Source of the DNA: Agromyces salentinus
Lineage (GTDB): Bacteria > Actinomycetota > Actinomycetes > Actinomycetales > Microbacteriaceae
Reading direction: 5' to 3'
DNA length: 64,000 bases
NCBI RefSeq assembly: GCF_009749395.1
Contig: NZ_WBIR01000001.1
Location: 124,001 to 188,000, forward strand
In this document: one piece after another, positions 40,895 to 49,065 of the stretch
Layout of the letters: the number at the start of each line of letters is the position of its first letter
Numbering within the stretch: position 1 is the stretch's first letter
Notes under the pieces: model-generated
The model's input: the letters and a program-made list of their open reading frames with translations, nothing else
What the model was told of the DNA's origin: nothing
Databases searched by the model: none
Made by a program: the position numbers and the translations under genes

Positions 40895-41955
40895 CCGCGT
40901 CGATCGCGAGCCTCACGACCCGGCGCATCCGCGTTCCGCTCAGCCGGCCGTGGGGCCCCGACGTGCGCGACCTCTCGCTCGTCGAGGTGGTCGTGGAAGA
41001 CGCGGACGGCGCGCAGGGACGCGGCTTCTCGTGGACGCCGTCGATCGGCGCCGCCGCCGTCGAGGCGCACCTCGCGAACGACATCACCGCGTTCGCCGTG
41101 GGGCGTGACGCAGACGCGGCGACCCTGTGGCATCCGCTCTGGGTGCACCTGCACGAGGGCGGCAGCGGCGGCATCACGACGATCGCGATGGCCGGCCTCG
41201 ACCTCGCCCTCTGGGACCTCGCCGCACGTCGCGCCGGACTCGGAATCACCGACCACCTCGGCCGCCGGCACGAGACCGCGACCGTCTACGGGAGCGGCGT
41301 GAACCTGCACTACCCGCTGCCCGAACTCGTCGCCCAGGCCGAGCGTTGGGTCGCGGCCGGCTTCGAGGCGGTCAAGGTCAAGGTCGGCAGTCCCGACCTC
41401 GCCGACGACGTGGCCCGCATCCGCTCGGTGCGCGAGGTGCTCGGACCCGACCGCGGACTCATGATCGACGCGAACCAGCGCTGGAACCTCGAGCAGGCCG
41501 AGCGCGCCGTCGGCGAACTGTCGGCGTTCGACCTCACCTGGATCGAGGAGCCCCTGCGCGCCGACGACCTCGCCGGGCACGTCGCCCTCCGCGAGCGCAT
41601 CGACGTGCCGATCGCGCTCGGCGAGAACCTGCACACCCGCTACCGCTTCGCCGAGTTCATCGATGCGGGCGCCGTCGACCTCGTGCAGCCGAACATCGTG
41701 CGCGTCGGCGGCATCACGCCGTTCCTCGAGATCGCCTCGCTCGCGGCATCGCGAGGCGTCGACCTCGCGCCGCACCTGCTGCTCGAGCTCTCGGCCCAGC
41801 TCGCGCTCGCGCTGCCGGGCGAGCACCTGGTCGAGGCCGTCGAGGACGCCTCGTTCGAGGCGCTCGGCGCGCTCGCATCCCCCTCGCCGGTCGAGGTCGA
41901 CGGCAGCCTCGTGCGCACCACGGGGCAGCCCGGCCTCGGACTGCACTTCGCCTGA
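40891..41955 (+). CDS. enolase-superfamily sugar-acid dehydratase or cycloisomerase
   Basis: A 354-residue mandelate-racemase-subgroup enzyme. Metal ligands D193 (MIDANQRW), E219 (WIEEP) and E245 (GENLH), the K-x-K pair K162/K164 (VKVKVG) and H295 (APHLLLE) are present; the usual dyad Asp in QPD is Asn268 (VQPNIVRVGG). Members dehydrate aldarates or isomerise aldarolactones (Gci), both of which fit the step between the SDR and KdgD. The GTG start overlaps the kdgD stop. Confidence 0.85.
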   Translation: MTASIASLTTRRIRVPLSRPWGPDVRDLSLVEVVVEDADGAQGRGFSWTPSIGAAAVEAHLANDITAFAVGRDADAATLWHPLWVHLHEGGSGGITTIAMAGLDLALWDLAARRAGLGITDHLGRRHETATVYGSGVNLHYPLPELVAQAERWVAAGFEAVKVKVGSPDLADDVARIRSVREVLGPDRGLMIDANQRWNLEQAERAVGELSAFDLTWIEEPLRADDLAGHVALRERIDVPIALGENLHTRYRFAEFIDAGAVDLVQPNIVRVGGITPFLEIASLAASRGVDLAPHLLLELSAQLALALPGEHLVEAVEDASFEALGALASPSPVEVDGSLVRTTGQPGLGLHFA

Positions 41956-42004
41956 CCTTTCGCACTGCGGATGCCGCGGCATCCGCCCGTTCCACGGAGG
42001 AAGC

Positions 42005-43516
42005 ATGACCACCGAAACCACCGCCATCGCCGAGACCGGCGTCGACGAGGCCGCCGCCGCCGCCAGGAGCGCCTTCGCCACGACGGTCGCCTCGACCGCC
42101 GCCGAGCGGGCCGCGTGGCTCACCGCGGTCGCCGACGCCCTCGACGCCGCACGCGACGAACTCGTGCCGCTCGCCGACGAGGAGTCGCACCTCGGAACCG
42201 CCAGGCTCACGGGCGAGCTGGCCCGCACCACGTCGCAGCTGCGCCTCTTCGCGCGGGCGGTCGTCGAGGGCTCGTACCTCGAGGCGACCATCGACCACCC
42301 CGACGCCACGACGATCCCGCCGACGCCCGACCTGCGCCGCATGCTTCGTCCGCTCGGGCCGGTGGCCGTGTTCGGCGCCTCCAACTTCCCGTTCGCGTTC
42401 TCGGTCGCGGGCGGCGACACGGCCTCGGCGCTCGCCACCGGATGCCCCGTCGTGGTCAAGGGCCACTCCGCGCATCCGCGCCTGTCGCGTCGCACGGCCG
42501 AGGTCGTGGCCGGCGCTCTCGCCGCCGCAGACGCTCCCGACGGGACCTTCGGCCACGTCGAGGGCCGAGCCGCCGGCATCGCGCTCGTGCAGCACCCCGA
42601 GATCCGCGCGGTCGGCTTCACCGGCTCACTGCACGGCGGTCGCGCACTCTTCGACCTCGCGTCGTCCCGACCCGACCCCATCCCGTTCTACGGCGAGCTC
42701 AGCGCCGTGAACCCCGTACTCGTCACCCCCGCGGCCGTCGAGGCGCGGGCCGCCGAGCTCGCCGCCGGCCTCGCCGCGTCGTTCACGCTCGGCGTCGGGC
42801 AGTTCTGCACGAACCCCGGCGTCGTCTTCGTGCCGGCGGGCTCCGGGTTCGCCGAGCTCGTCGCGGCCGAGGTCGGCGAGGCCACGGCACCGGATGCCGC
42901 GGCGCCGATGCTCACCGACGGCATCGCCTCCGCCTTCGCCGACGGCGTCGCCGCGCTGGCCGGGCACGACGACGTGCGCGTCGTCGCGGGCAGGGCGGGC
43001 AACGGCTCGAACGCGGCCTCCGCACCCGGAACCGGGTCGCCCGTCGTGCTCGCGACCACCGCCGCGGCCGTCATCGCCGACCCGCAGGCGCTCTTCGCCG
43101 AGTGCTTCGGCCCCTCGACGCTCGTCGTCGAGTACGCCTCGATCGAGGAGGCCCTCACCGCGATCCGCGCCGTCGGCGGCAGCCTCACCGCGACCGTGCA
43201 CGCCGAACCCGGCGAGGACCTCGCCGACATCCTCGCCGTGCTCACCGAGATCGCCGGGCGCGTGCTCTTCGCCGGCTGGCCCACCGGCGTCGCGGTGAGC
43301 TGGGCGCAGCAGCACGGCGGCCCCTGGCCCGCGACGACCACGATCCACACGTCGGTCGGCGTGACCGCGATGCGCCGCTTCCTGCGCCCGGTCGCCTACC
43401 AGCAGGCCCCGGATGCCGCGCTGCCCGCCGAGCTCCGCGAGGACAACCCGCTCGGCATCCCCCGCCGGGTCGACGGCGTGCTCGTCGTCCCCGGCGCCGA
43501 GGCGCGACCGGCCTGA
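42005..43516 (+). CDS. alpha-ketoglutarate semialdehyde dehydrogenase (NADP-type ALDH)
   Basis: A 503-residue aldehyde dehydrogenase: GASNFPFAFSVAGGDTASA (Asn127), FTGSLHGGRAL cofactor loop, general base Glu231 in YGELSAVNP and nucleophile Cys268 in GVGQFCTNPG. The motifs GGDTASALA and GELSAVNP are those of KGSADH enzymes, which oxidise the KdgD product to alpha-ketoglutarate. It closes the pathway operon. Start at the ATG with GGAGG 5 nt upstream. Confidence 0.92.
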   Translation: MTTETTAIAETGVDEAAAAARSAFATTVASTAAERAAWLTAVADALDAARDELVPLADEESHLGTARLTGELARTTSQLRLFARAVVEGSYLEATIDHPDATTIPPTPDLRRMLRPLGPVAVFGASNFPFAFSVAGGDTASALATGCPVVVKGHSAHPRLSRRTAEVVAGALAAADAPDGTFGHVEGRAAGIALVQHPEIRAVGFTGSLHGGRALFDLASSRPDPIPFYGELSAVNPVLVTPAAVEARAAELAAGLAASFTLGVGQFCTNPGVVFVPAGSGFAELVAAEVGEATAPDAAAPMLTDGIASAFADGVAALAGHDDVRVVAGRAGNGSNAASAPGTGSPVVLATTAAAVIADPQALFAECFGPSTLVVEYASIEEALTAIRAVGGSLTATVHAEPGEDLADILAVLTEIAGRVLFAGWPTGVAVSWAQQHGGPWPATTTIHTSVGVTAMRRFLRPVAYQQAPDAALPAELREDNPLGIPRRVDGVLVVPGAEARPA

Positions 43517-43548
43517 CCCGCACGGGCAACCCGACCGGCCCGGACCGG

Positions 43549-43624
43549 GACGGCGTGCCCGGATCGTGACGGCGTGCCGAGATCGTGACGGCGTGCCCGG
43601 ATCGTGACGGCGTGCCCGGCGGGT
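43549..43624. repeat. 19-bp tandem repeat after the uronate operon
   Basis: Three near-identical copies of GACGGCGTGCCCGGATCGT (43549-43567, 43568-43586, 43587-43605) and a diverged fourth, between the aldehyde dehydrogenase and the MFS gene. Confidence 0.9.
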
Positions 43625-43692
43625 TCGGGCGCGACGCCGCGAACCCGCGGGTACGCTCGAATCCTCGTGTCCCTTCGCAACCTCCCCACCGC

Positions 43693-44853
43693 ATGAGCAC
43701 CATCGCCTACCTCGCCGCAGCGACACCCCCGCGCCTCGCGGTCGGCGGCATCACGGTCGCGATCCCGATCCTCGCGGTCGAGCAACTGGGCGACGTCGCG
43801 CTCGGCGGGCTCCTCGCGGCCGCGGCCCTCGGGCCGAGCATCGTGGCCGCCCCGATCGTCGGCGCGACGCTCGACCGCACGCGCCGCCCGGGCGCCCTCG
43901 TCGCGGGCGCGGGGCTGGTCACGGCCGTGGCGTTCACCGTCGCGGCCTTCCTGGGCCCCCTCTCCCCCGGCCTCGTCGCGATCGCCCTCGTCGTGGGCGG
44001 CATCGCCACCCCGTTCGTCATGGGCGGCCTCTCGAGCTTCGTCACCGAGGCCATTCCCGACGAGCGTCGCGCCTACGCGATCGACGCGCTCGCCTACAAC
44101 CTCGGCTCGGTCATCGGCCCGGCAGCGGTCGCCGCGGCCGCCGCCTTCGGCTCCGCCCGACTCGCCACGCTGCTCATGGCCGGCAGCGCGCTGCTCGGCG
44201 CGATCGGGACCATCCCCCTGCGGCTGCGGCCCGTCGCCGCCGAACCGCACGGATCGATGCTGCGCACCATCGCCGCGGGGTTCCGGCACATCGCGACCCA
44301 CCGGCCGCTCGCCGTCATCACCTCGAGCGGCACCATCAGCCAGTTCGGCGCCGGCGGCCTCGCGGTAGCCGCCGTCGCCCTCTCGGTGCAGCGCGGCGGC
44401 GATGCCGGCGGCGGTGCGCTCATCGTCACGGCCTTCGCGATCGGGGGCCTCCTCGGCGCCCTCTGGAACTCGGCGAAGGCGCCAGCCCTTCCTCCCGAGG
44501 TCACGATGGGCGCCGGGTTCGCCGCGACCGGGGTGTTCACCGTGCTCGCCGCACTCGACATCGGGACGCCGTGGACGATCGCCATGATCGGTGCGTCCGG
44601 ACTCTTCACCGCCGCGAGCTCGGCCGCGATGCTCCTCATCCGCAAGCAGCAGAGCCCGCCGCCGCTGCGCTCGCAGGTGTTCACGGTCGGCGCGGGCCTG
44701 CGTGCCGCCTCGGCCGCGGCCGGTGCAGCGGTCGCGGGCCTCGCCGCCGGGCTCGGCGCCGAGGCGCTCCTCGTCGCGATCGGCCTCGTCTGGGTCGCCT
44801 CCGGGGCGATGCTGTTCGCCTACCCGCGGGCTGCTGCGCCGATCGATCGCTGA
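43693..44853 (+). CDS. MFS transporter
   Basis: A 386-residue, 12-TM major facilitator. GATLDRTRRPGALVAGA and FVTEAIPDERRAYAIDALAY are loop motifs of a drug/solute exporter-like group; the substrate is unknown and need not be a sugar acid. The ATG at 43693 overlaps the stop of a 9-codon GTG-started leader (VSLRNLPTA, 43667), preceded by TACGCT at 43652-43657, so coupled translation from a short leader is possible. Confidence 0.85.
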   Translation: MSTIAYLAAATPPRLAVGGITVAIPILAVEQLGDVALGGLLAAAALGPSIVAAPIVGATLDRTRRPGALVAGAGLVTAVAFTVAAFLGPLSPGLVAIALVVGGIATPFVMGGLSSFVTEAIPDERRAYAIDALAYNLGSVIGPAAVAAAAAFGSARLATLLMAGSALLGAIGTIPLRLRPVAAEPHGSMLRTIAAGFRHIATHRPLAVITSSGTISQFGAGGLAVAAVALSVQRGGDAGGGALIVTAFAIGGLLGALWNSAKAPALPPEVTMGAGFAATGVFTVLAALDIGTPWTIAMIGASGLFTAASSAAMLLIRKQQSPPPLRSQVFTVGAGLRAASAAAGAAVAGLAAGLGAEALLVAIGLVWVASGAMLFAYPRAAAPIDR

Positions 44854-44900
44854 ACGCACACTTGGGGCGCTCGCGCGCGGCATCCGCTCGGATCGGATCG

Positions 44901-46244
44901 TCAGATGCCGAGCTCGAGGTCGCGGATCAGCACCGGCTGCCCGGTCTCCAGGGAGCGGTTGCCGGCGATGCCGACCGACACGGCGCGCACGCCGTCGGCG
45001 TAGCCGGCCACCCGGCCGAGCGGAGCGTCATCCGTCACGCGCCGGAACAGGTGGTCGAGCAGGTAGGCGTCGCCGCCGCCGTGGCTGCCGATGCCCTCGG
45101 GGACCGGCACGACCTCGGCGCCCTCCCAGTGCCGCTGCACGACGAGGCGCTCCGAGTGCGGGCGCACCTCGTCGACGACCGACGCGTCCGGATGCATCGA
45201 GGGGTCCACGACGACGCGGCCGTCCTCGCCGATGAGCACGGCGCCGCGCTCGACGACCTCGAGTTCGGCGCGGCCCTCGGTGCCGTTCACCGTCACCCGG
45301 TAGCCCTCCCAGGGCGCATGGGCGTTGAGTGAGTAGCTGAGCGTGGCGCCCGAGTCGTAGTCGACGAGGGCCGCCAGGTTGTCCTCGATCGTGATGCCGG
45401 CGTCGAAGACGTCGCGGTCGCGGAGGTACCCGTCGTGGTGCTCCTGGTCGAGGTAGAGCTCCTTCATGCGCGGGTCGCCCGCGAGGTCGAGCGCGAACGG
45501 GTCGCCGCTCGTGCCGGTGCCCCGCTCGGGGCGGTCGCCGAGTCCGCGCGCCTCGGCGTTCTCGGCGCCGTAGAACCGCAGGCCGCCGCTCGCGAAGACG
45601 CGCACGGGCACGGCCTGGATCCACCAGTTCACGAGGTCGAAGTGGTGCGACGCCTTGTGGATGAACAGCCCGCCGGAGTTCTCCTTCTGGCGGTGCCAGC
45701 GGCGGAAGTAGTCGGCCCCGTGCACCGTGTCGAGGGCCCACTCGAAGTGCACGCTCGTGACGCGGCCGATGCGCCCGTCGGCGATGACCTGCCGCAGCGT
45801 GGAGTTGCGCGGGCTGTAGCGGTAGTTGAACGTCGTGATGACCTCGCGGCCCGTCTCGGCGATCGCCTCGCCGATGCGGCGCACGCTCTCGGCGTCGATC
45901 GTGAGCGGCTTCTCGACCACGACATCGGCACCCGCGCGAAGGGCACGCACCACGTACTCCGCGTGCGTGAAGTCGGGGGTCGTGATGACGACGCGGTCGA
46001 TGCGCTCCTCGGAGATCATCCGCTCGAGGTCGTCGACGCCGTAGCGCACGGGGCCCGGATGTCCCGTCTCGACGACCTCCCGCTCGTAGACGTCGAGGCG
46101 ACCCGGGTTCACGTCGCACCACGCGACGAGGTCGGCGATGCCGTCGACGTGCTCGGCGCCCAGGACCGTGCCGGACATCGCCGAGATGTACATGCCGGCC
46201 CTGCTGCCCGTGCCGATGAGTGCGTACCGTTCGTGCTGCGCCAT
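44901..46244 (-). CDS. Gfo/Idh/MocA-family oxidoreductase
   Basis: A 447-residue NAD(P)-dependent sugar dehydrogenase-like protein: N-terminal ALIGTGSRAGMYISAM, DRVVITTPDFTHAEYVVRAL, VVVEKPLTIDAE (catalytic Lys) and the SGGLFIHKASHHFDLVNWW segment with the paired His of the active site. Family members oxidise sugars, inositols or sugar amines. GGAG 6 nt upstream favours the ATG at 46244. Divergent from a LacI regulator, with a LacI-type site in between. Confidence 0.9.
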   Translation of the reverse strand: MAQHERYALIGTGSRAGMYISAMSGTVLGAEHVDGIADLVAWCDVNPGRLDVYEREVVETGHPGPVRYGVDDLERMISEERIDRVVITTPDFTHAEYVVRALRAGADVVVEKPLTIDAESVRRIGEAIAETGREVITTFNYRYSPRNSTLRQVIADGRIGRVTSVHFEWALDTVHGADYFRRWHRQKENSGGLFIHKASHHFDLVNWWIQAVPVRVFASGGLRFYGAENAEARGLGDRPERGTGTSGDPFALDLAGDPRMKELYLDQEHHDGYLRDRDVFDAGITIEDNLAALVDYDSGATLSYSLNAHAPWEGYRVTVNGTEGRAELEVVERGAVLIGEDGRVVVDPSMHPDASVVDEVRPHSERLVVQRHWEGAEVVPVPEGIGSHGGGDAYLLDHLFRRVTDDAPLGRVAGYADGVRAVSVGIAGNRSLETGQPVLIRDLELGI

Positions 46245-46317
46245 CCTGTGCTCCATCGCGTCGTCGGTCGGTGCCGGTCTGGTTCCGGGGTGATGGCGGC
46301 TGGTGCGTTCGTCGTGT

Positions 46318-46330
46318 GGGAAAGCGCTAT
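46318..46330. promoter_or_regulatory. LacI-type operator between Gfo/Idh and LacI genes
   Basis: GGGAAAGCGCTAT with the palindromic core AGCGCT (46323-46328). The same GGGAAAGCG half-site recurs at 47647-47661 and at 53490-53505. Confidence 0.55.
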
Positions 46331-46483
46331 CTCAGCCGTCATCACCTTTGTAGCAGCAACACGTGGCGATGCAAAACGCCGGCGAACGACGCCCGCGGTA
46401 GAGTCGAGGCGCTCGGCCGAGACGCGACCTCGCGACGTCCGCGAACTCCACGCGACGCGGCCGACCTGCGACCAGGAGGACCC

Positions 46484-47551
46484 ATGGCTGAGGGCGGCCC
46501 CCAGACCCGGCGATCGACGCCGGCCACGCTGCACGACGTCGCCCGCGAGGCCGGCGTGTCGCTCGCCACCGCGTCCCGTTCGCTGAACGGCAGCGTCCGC
46601 AAGGTCAACGAGGAGTACCGCGAGCGCGTGCTCGCCGCCGCCGCGAAGCTCGGCTACACCCCCAACCTCTCGGCCCAGGCCGTGGCCCGCGGCACGTCGA
46701 CGACCGTCGCACTGCTCGTCGCCGACATCGCCGACCCGTACTTCTCCTCGATCGCCGCGGGCGTCGTGGGCGCCGCCGGCGACGACCGCCTCATCGTCAC
46801 CATGGCCGAGACCAAGCGCGACGCCGAGCGCGAGCTCGAACTCGTCCGGGCGATGCGCGGGCAGCGTCCGCGCGTGATGATCCTCTCGGGGTCCCGGACG
46901 ATCGGCGATCCGAACGCCGTCGCCCTCGAGGCCGAGCTCACCGCCTACGAGCAGACCGGCGGCCGCGCGGTCTTCATCAGCGAGAGCGACCTGCCGTTCC
47001 GCACCCTGCCGCTCGCGAACCGCTCGGGCGCCCGTGACCTCGCGGTCGAGCTGCACGGCCTCGGCTACCGACGGTTCGCCGCCCTGACCGGTCCCGAGAC
47101 GCTGCGCACGACGCACGACCGCGTCGCCGGCTTCGCCGAGGGCCTCGCCTCCGTCGGCATCCGCGTGCCCGACGACCGGCTCGTGCGCACCGCCTTCACG
47201 CGCGACGGCGGCTACGACGGCATGCGCCGCTTCATCGAGGCCGGGCTCGGCGACACCCAGGTCGTGTTCGCGCTGAACGACGTCATGGCCATGGGCGCGA
47301 TGTCCGCGATGCGCGACGCCGGGCTCGAGCCGGGCCGTGACCTCGCCGTCGCCGGCTTCGACGACATCCCGACCGTGCGCGACGTGACGCCGCGCCTCAC
47401 GAGCGTGCGCATGCCGCTCGAGCGCATCGGCGAGCAGGCGCTGCGCCTCGCGCTCGATGACGAGGCGGATGCCGCATCCGCCCGTGCCGCGTCGGCGGAT
47501 GTCTCGACCGAGGTCGTCATCCGCGAGAGCACGCCCCGCGTCGAGGCCTAA
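46484..47551 (+). CDS. LacI-family transcriptional regulator
   Basis: A 355-residue regulator: HTH TLHDVAREAGVSLATASRSL at 15-34, hinge LGYTPNLSAQAVARGTSTTV and a C-terminal sugar-binding domain ending PLERIGEQALRLAL. AGGAGG lies 5 nt before the ATG. It is flanked by two Gfo/Idh/MocA genes and by matching operator sites, so it probably controls the divergent oxidoreductase and the downstream three-gene operon. Confidence 0.93.
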   Translation: MAEGGPQTRRSTPATLHDVAREAGVSLATASRSLNGSVRKVNEEYRERVLAAAAKLGYTPNLSAQAVARGTSTTVALLVADIADPYFSSIAAGVVGAAGDDRLIVTMAETKRDAERELELVRAMRGQRPRVMILSGSRTIGDPNAVALEAELTAYEQTGGRAVFISESDLPFRTLPLANRSGARDLAVELHGLGYRRFAALTGPETLRTTHDRVAGFAEGLASVGIRVPDDRLVRTAFTRDGGYDGMRRFIEAGLGDTQVVFALNDVMAMGAMSAMRDAGLEPGRDLAVAGFDDIPTVRDVTPRLTSVRMPLERIGEQALRLALDDEADAASARAASADVSTEVVIRESTPRVEA

Positions 47552-47646
47552 CCGCTCGACCGCGTCCAGCGCGACCCACGGCCCGCCGACCGACCGGCCC
47601 AGTCCGGACCGACTCTTGCGCGAGCCCACACCGTGTGGCACACTCG

Positions 47647-47661
47647 GGTAAACGCTTTCCC
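47647..47661. promoter_or_regulatory. LacI operator of the Gfo/Idh-DUF993 operon
   Basis: GGTAAACGCTTTCCC, a LacI-family consensus-like palindrome, 53 bp before the Gfo/Idh GTG. A weak TTGCGC (47616) / CACACT (47639) promoter would place it at the transcription start. Confidence 0.6.
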
Positions 47662-47713
47662 AGCGCAGGGCGCGGCACCGGTCGCCTCCTGCCCCGTCCG
47701 AACAGGAACCACC

Positions 47714-49063
47714 GTGGCAGACACCGTAGACACCACTTCGGCAGGCATCGCCGCCTCCGCCCCGCAGACCGCCCAGGCCCCGCAGACCATCGGCATCATC
47801 ATGAACGGCGTCTCGGGCCGCATGGGCTACCGCCAGCACCTCGTGCGCTCCATCCTCGCGATCCGCGAGCAGGGCGGCGTGCTCCTCGCCGACGGCGAGA
47901 CCCGCGTACAGGTCGAGCCGATCCTCGTCGGTCGCAGCGAGAAGAAGCTCGCCGACCTGGCCGCCAAGCACGGCATCGAGCACTACACGACGAACCTCGA
48001 CGAGGCGCTCGCCGACGACCGCTGGCAGATCTACGCCGACTTCCTCGTCACCAAGGCTCGCGCGGTCGCGATCAAGAAGGCCATCGCGGCCGGCAAGGCG
48101 ATCTACACCGAGAAGCCCACGGCCGAGAGCTTCGAGGAGGCCCTCGAGCTCGCCCGCCTCGCCGACGAGGCCGGCATCAAGAACGGCGTCGTCCACGACA
48201 AGCTCTACCTCCCGGGCCTGCAGAAGCTCAAGCGCCTCATCGACTCGGGCTTCTTCGGCCGCATCCTGAGCGTGCGCGGCGAGTTCGGCTACTGGGTCTT
48301 CGAGGGCGACTGGCAGCCCGCGCAGCGCCCGAGCTGGAACTACCGTTCCGAGGACGGCGGCGGCATCATCGTCGACATGTTCCCCCACTGGAACTACGTG
48401 CTCGAGAACCTCTTCGGTCGCGTCGAGTCGGTCTACGCCAAGGCGGTCACCGAGATCCCCGAGCGCGTCGACGAGAAGGGCGACCGCTACCCCGCCACCG
48501 CCGACGACGCCGCATACGCGATCTTCGAGCTCGAGGGCGGCGTCGTCGCACAGCTCAACTCCAGCTGGACCACGCGCGTCAACCGCGACGAGCTCGTCGA
48601 ATTCCAGGTCGACGGAACGCACGGCTCGGCCGTGGTGGGCCTCTTCGGCTGCAAGATCCAGCCGCGCAACGCGACTCCGAAGCCCGTCTGGAACCCCGAC
48701 CTCGCCGACGCGCACGACTACGCCGGCGACTGGATCGAGAGCCCCGGCAACCGCGAGTTCGAGAACGGCTTCAAGACGCAGTGGGAGGAGTTCATCCGCC
48801 ACGTCGTCGAGGACGCCCCGAACGAGTTCGACTTCCTCGCCGGCGCGCGCGGCGTGCTCCTCGCCGAGCGGGGCCTCGCCTCGAGCCGCGAGGGACGTCG
48901 CATCGAGCTCCCCGTCGTGACGCTGGCCTCCGGCGCGCAGGGCCAGGGCACGAGCCCCGCGGATGCCGCAGCAGCCGGCTCCGCGACCGTCGACGCCGCG
49001 GCATCCGACGCCAGTGCCGACGGTGCCCAGGCCGACGCCGCCGAGTTCGCGGGAGTCCGCTGA
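47714..49063 (+). CDS. Gfo/Idh/MocA-family oxidoreductase
   Basis: A 449-residue enzyme: IGIIMNGVSGRMGYRQHLVR at about 27-46 is an unusual dinucleotide loop shared by a subgroup often paired with DUF993, followed by AIYTEKPTAES (Lys) and GGGIIVDMFPHWNYVLENLF (active-site His). The last about 50 residues are Ala/Asp/Ser low complexity. First gene of a three-gene sugar operon under LacI-type control. The GTG start has AGGA upstream. Substrate unknown. Confidence 0.88.
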   Translation: MADTVDTTSAGIAASAPQTAQAPQTIGIIMNGVSGRMGYRQHLVRSILAIREQGGVLLADGETRVQVEPILVGRSEKKLADLAAKHGIEHYTTNLDEALADDRWQIYADFLVTKARAVAIKKAIAAGKAIYTEKPTAESFEEALELARLADEAGIKNGVVHDKLYLPGLQKLKRLIDSGFFGRILSVRGEFGYWVFEGDWQPAQRPSWNYRSEDGGGIIVDMFPHWNYVLENLFGRVESVYAKAVTEIPERVDEKGDRYPATADDAAYAIFELEGGVVAQLNSSWTTRVNRDELVEFQVDGTHGSAVVGLFGCKIQPRNATPKPVWNPDLADAHDYAGDWIESPGNREFENGFKTQWEEFIRHVVEDAPNEFDFLAGARGVLLAERGLASSREGRRIELPVVTLASGAQGQGTSPADAAAAGSATVDAAASDASADGAQADAAEFAGVR

Positions 49064-49065
49064 CC

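Noticed and set aside
46109..48802. 897-residue reverse-strand frame opposite LacI and Gfo/Idh genes
   Set aside because: It is Val/Asp/Glu/Arg-biased antisense to well-supported genes and has no domain motifs, a typical high-GC shadow.
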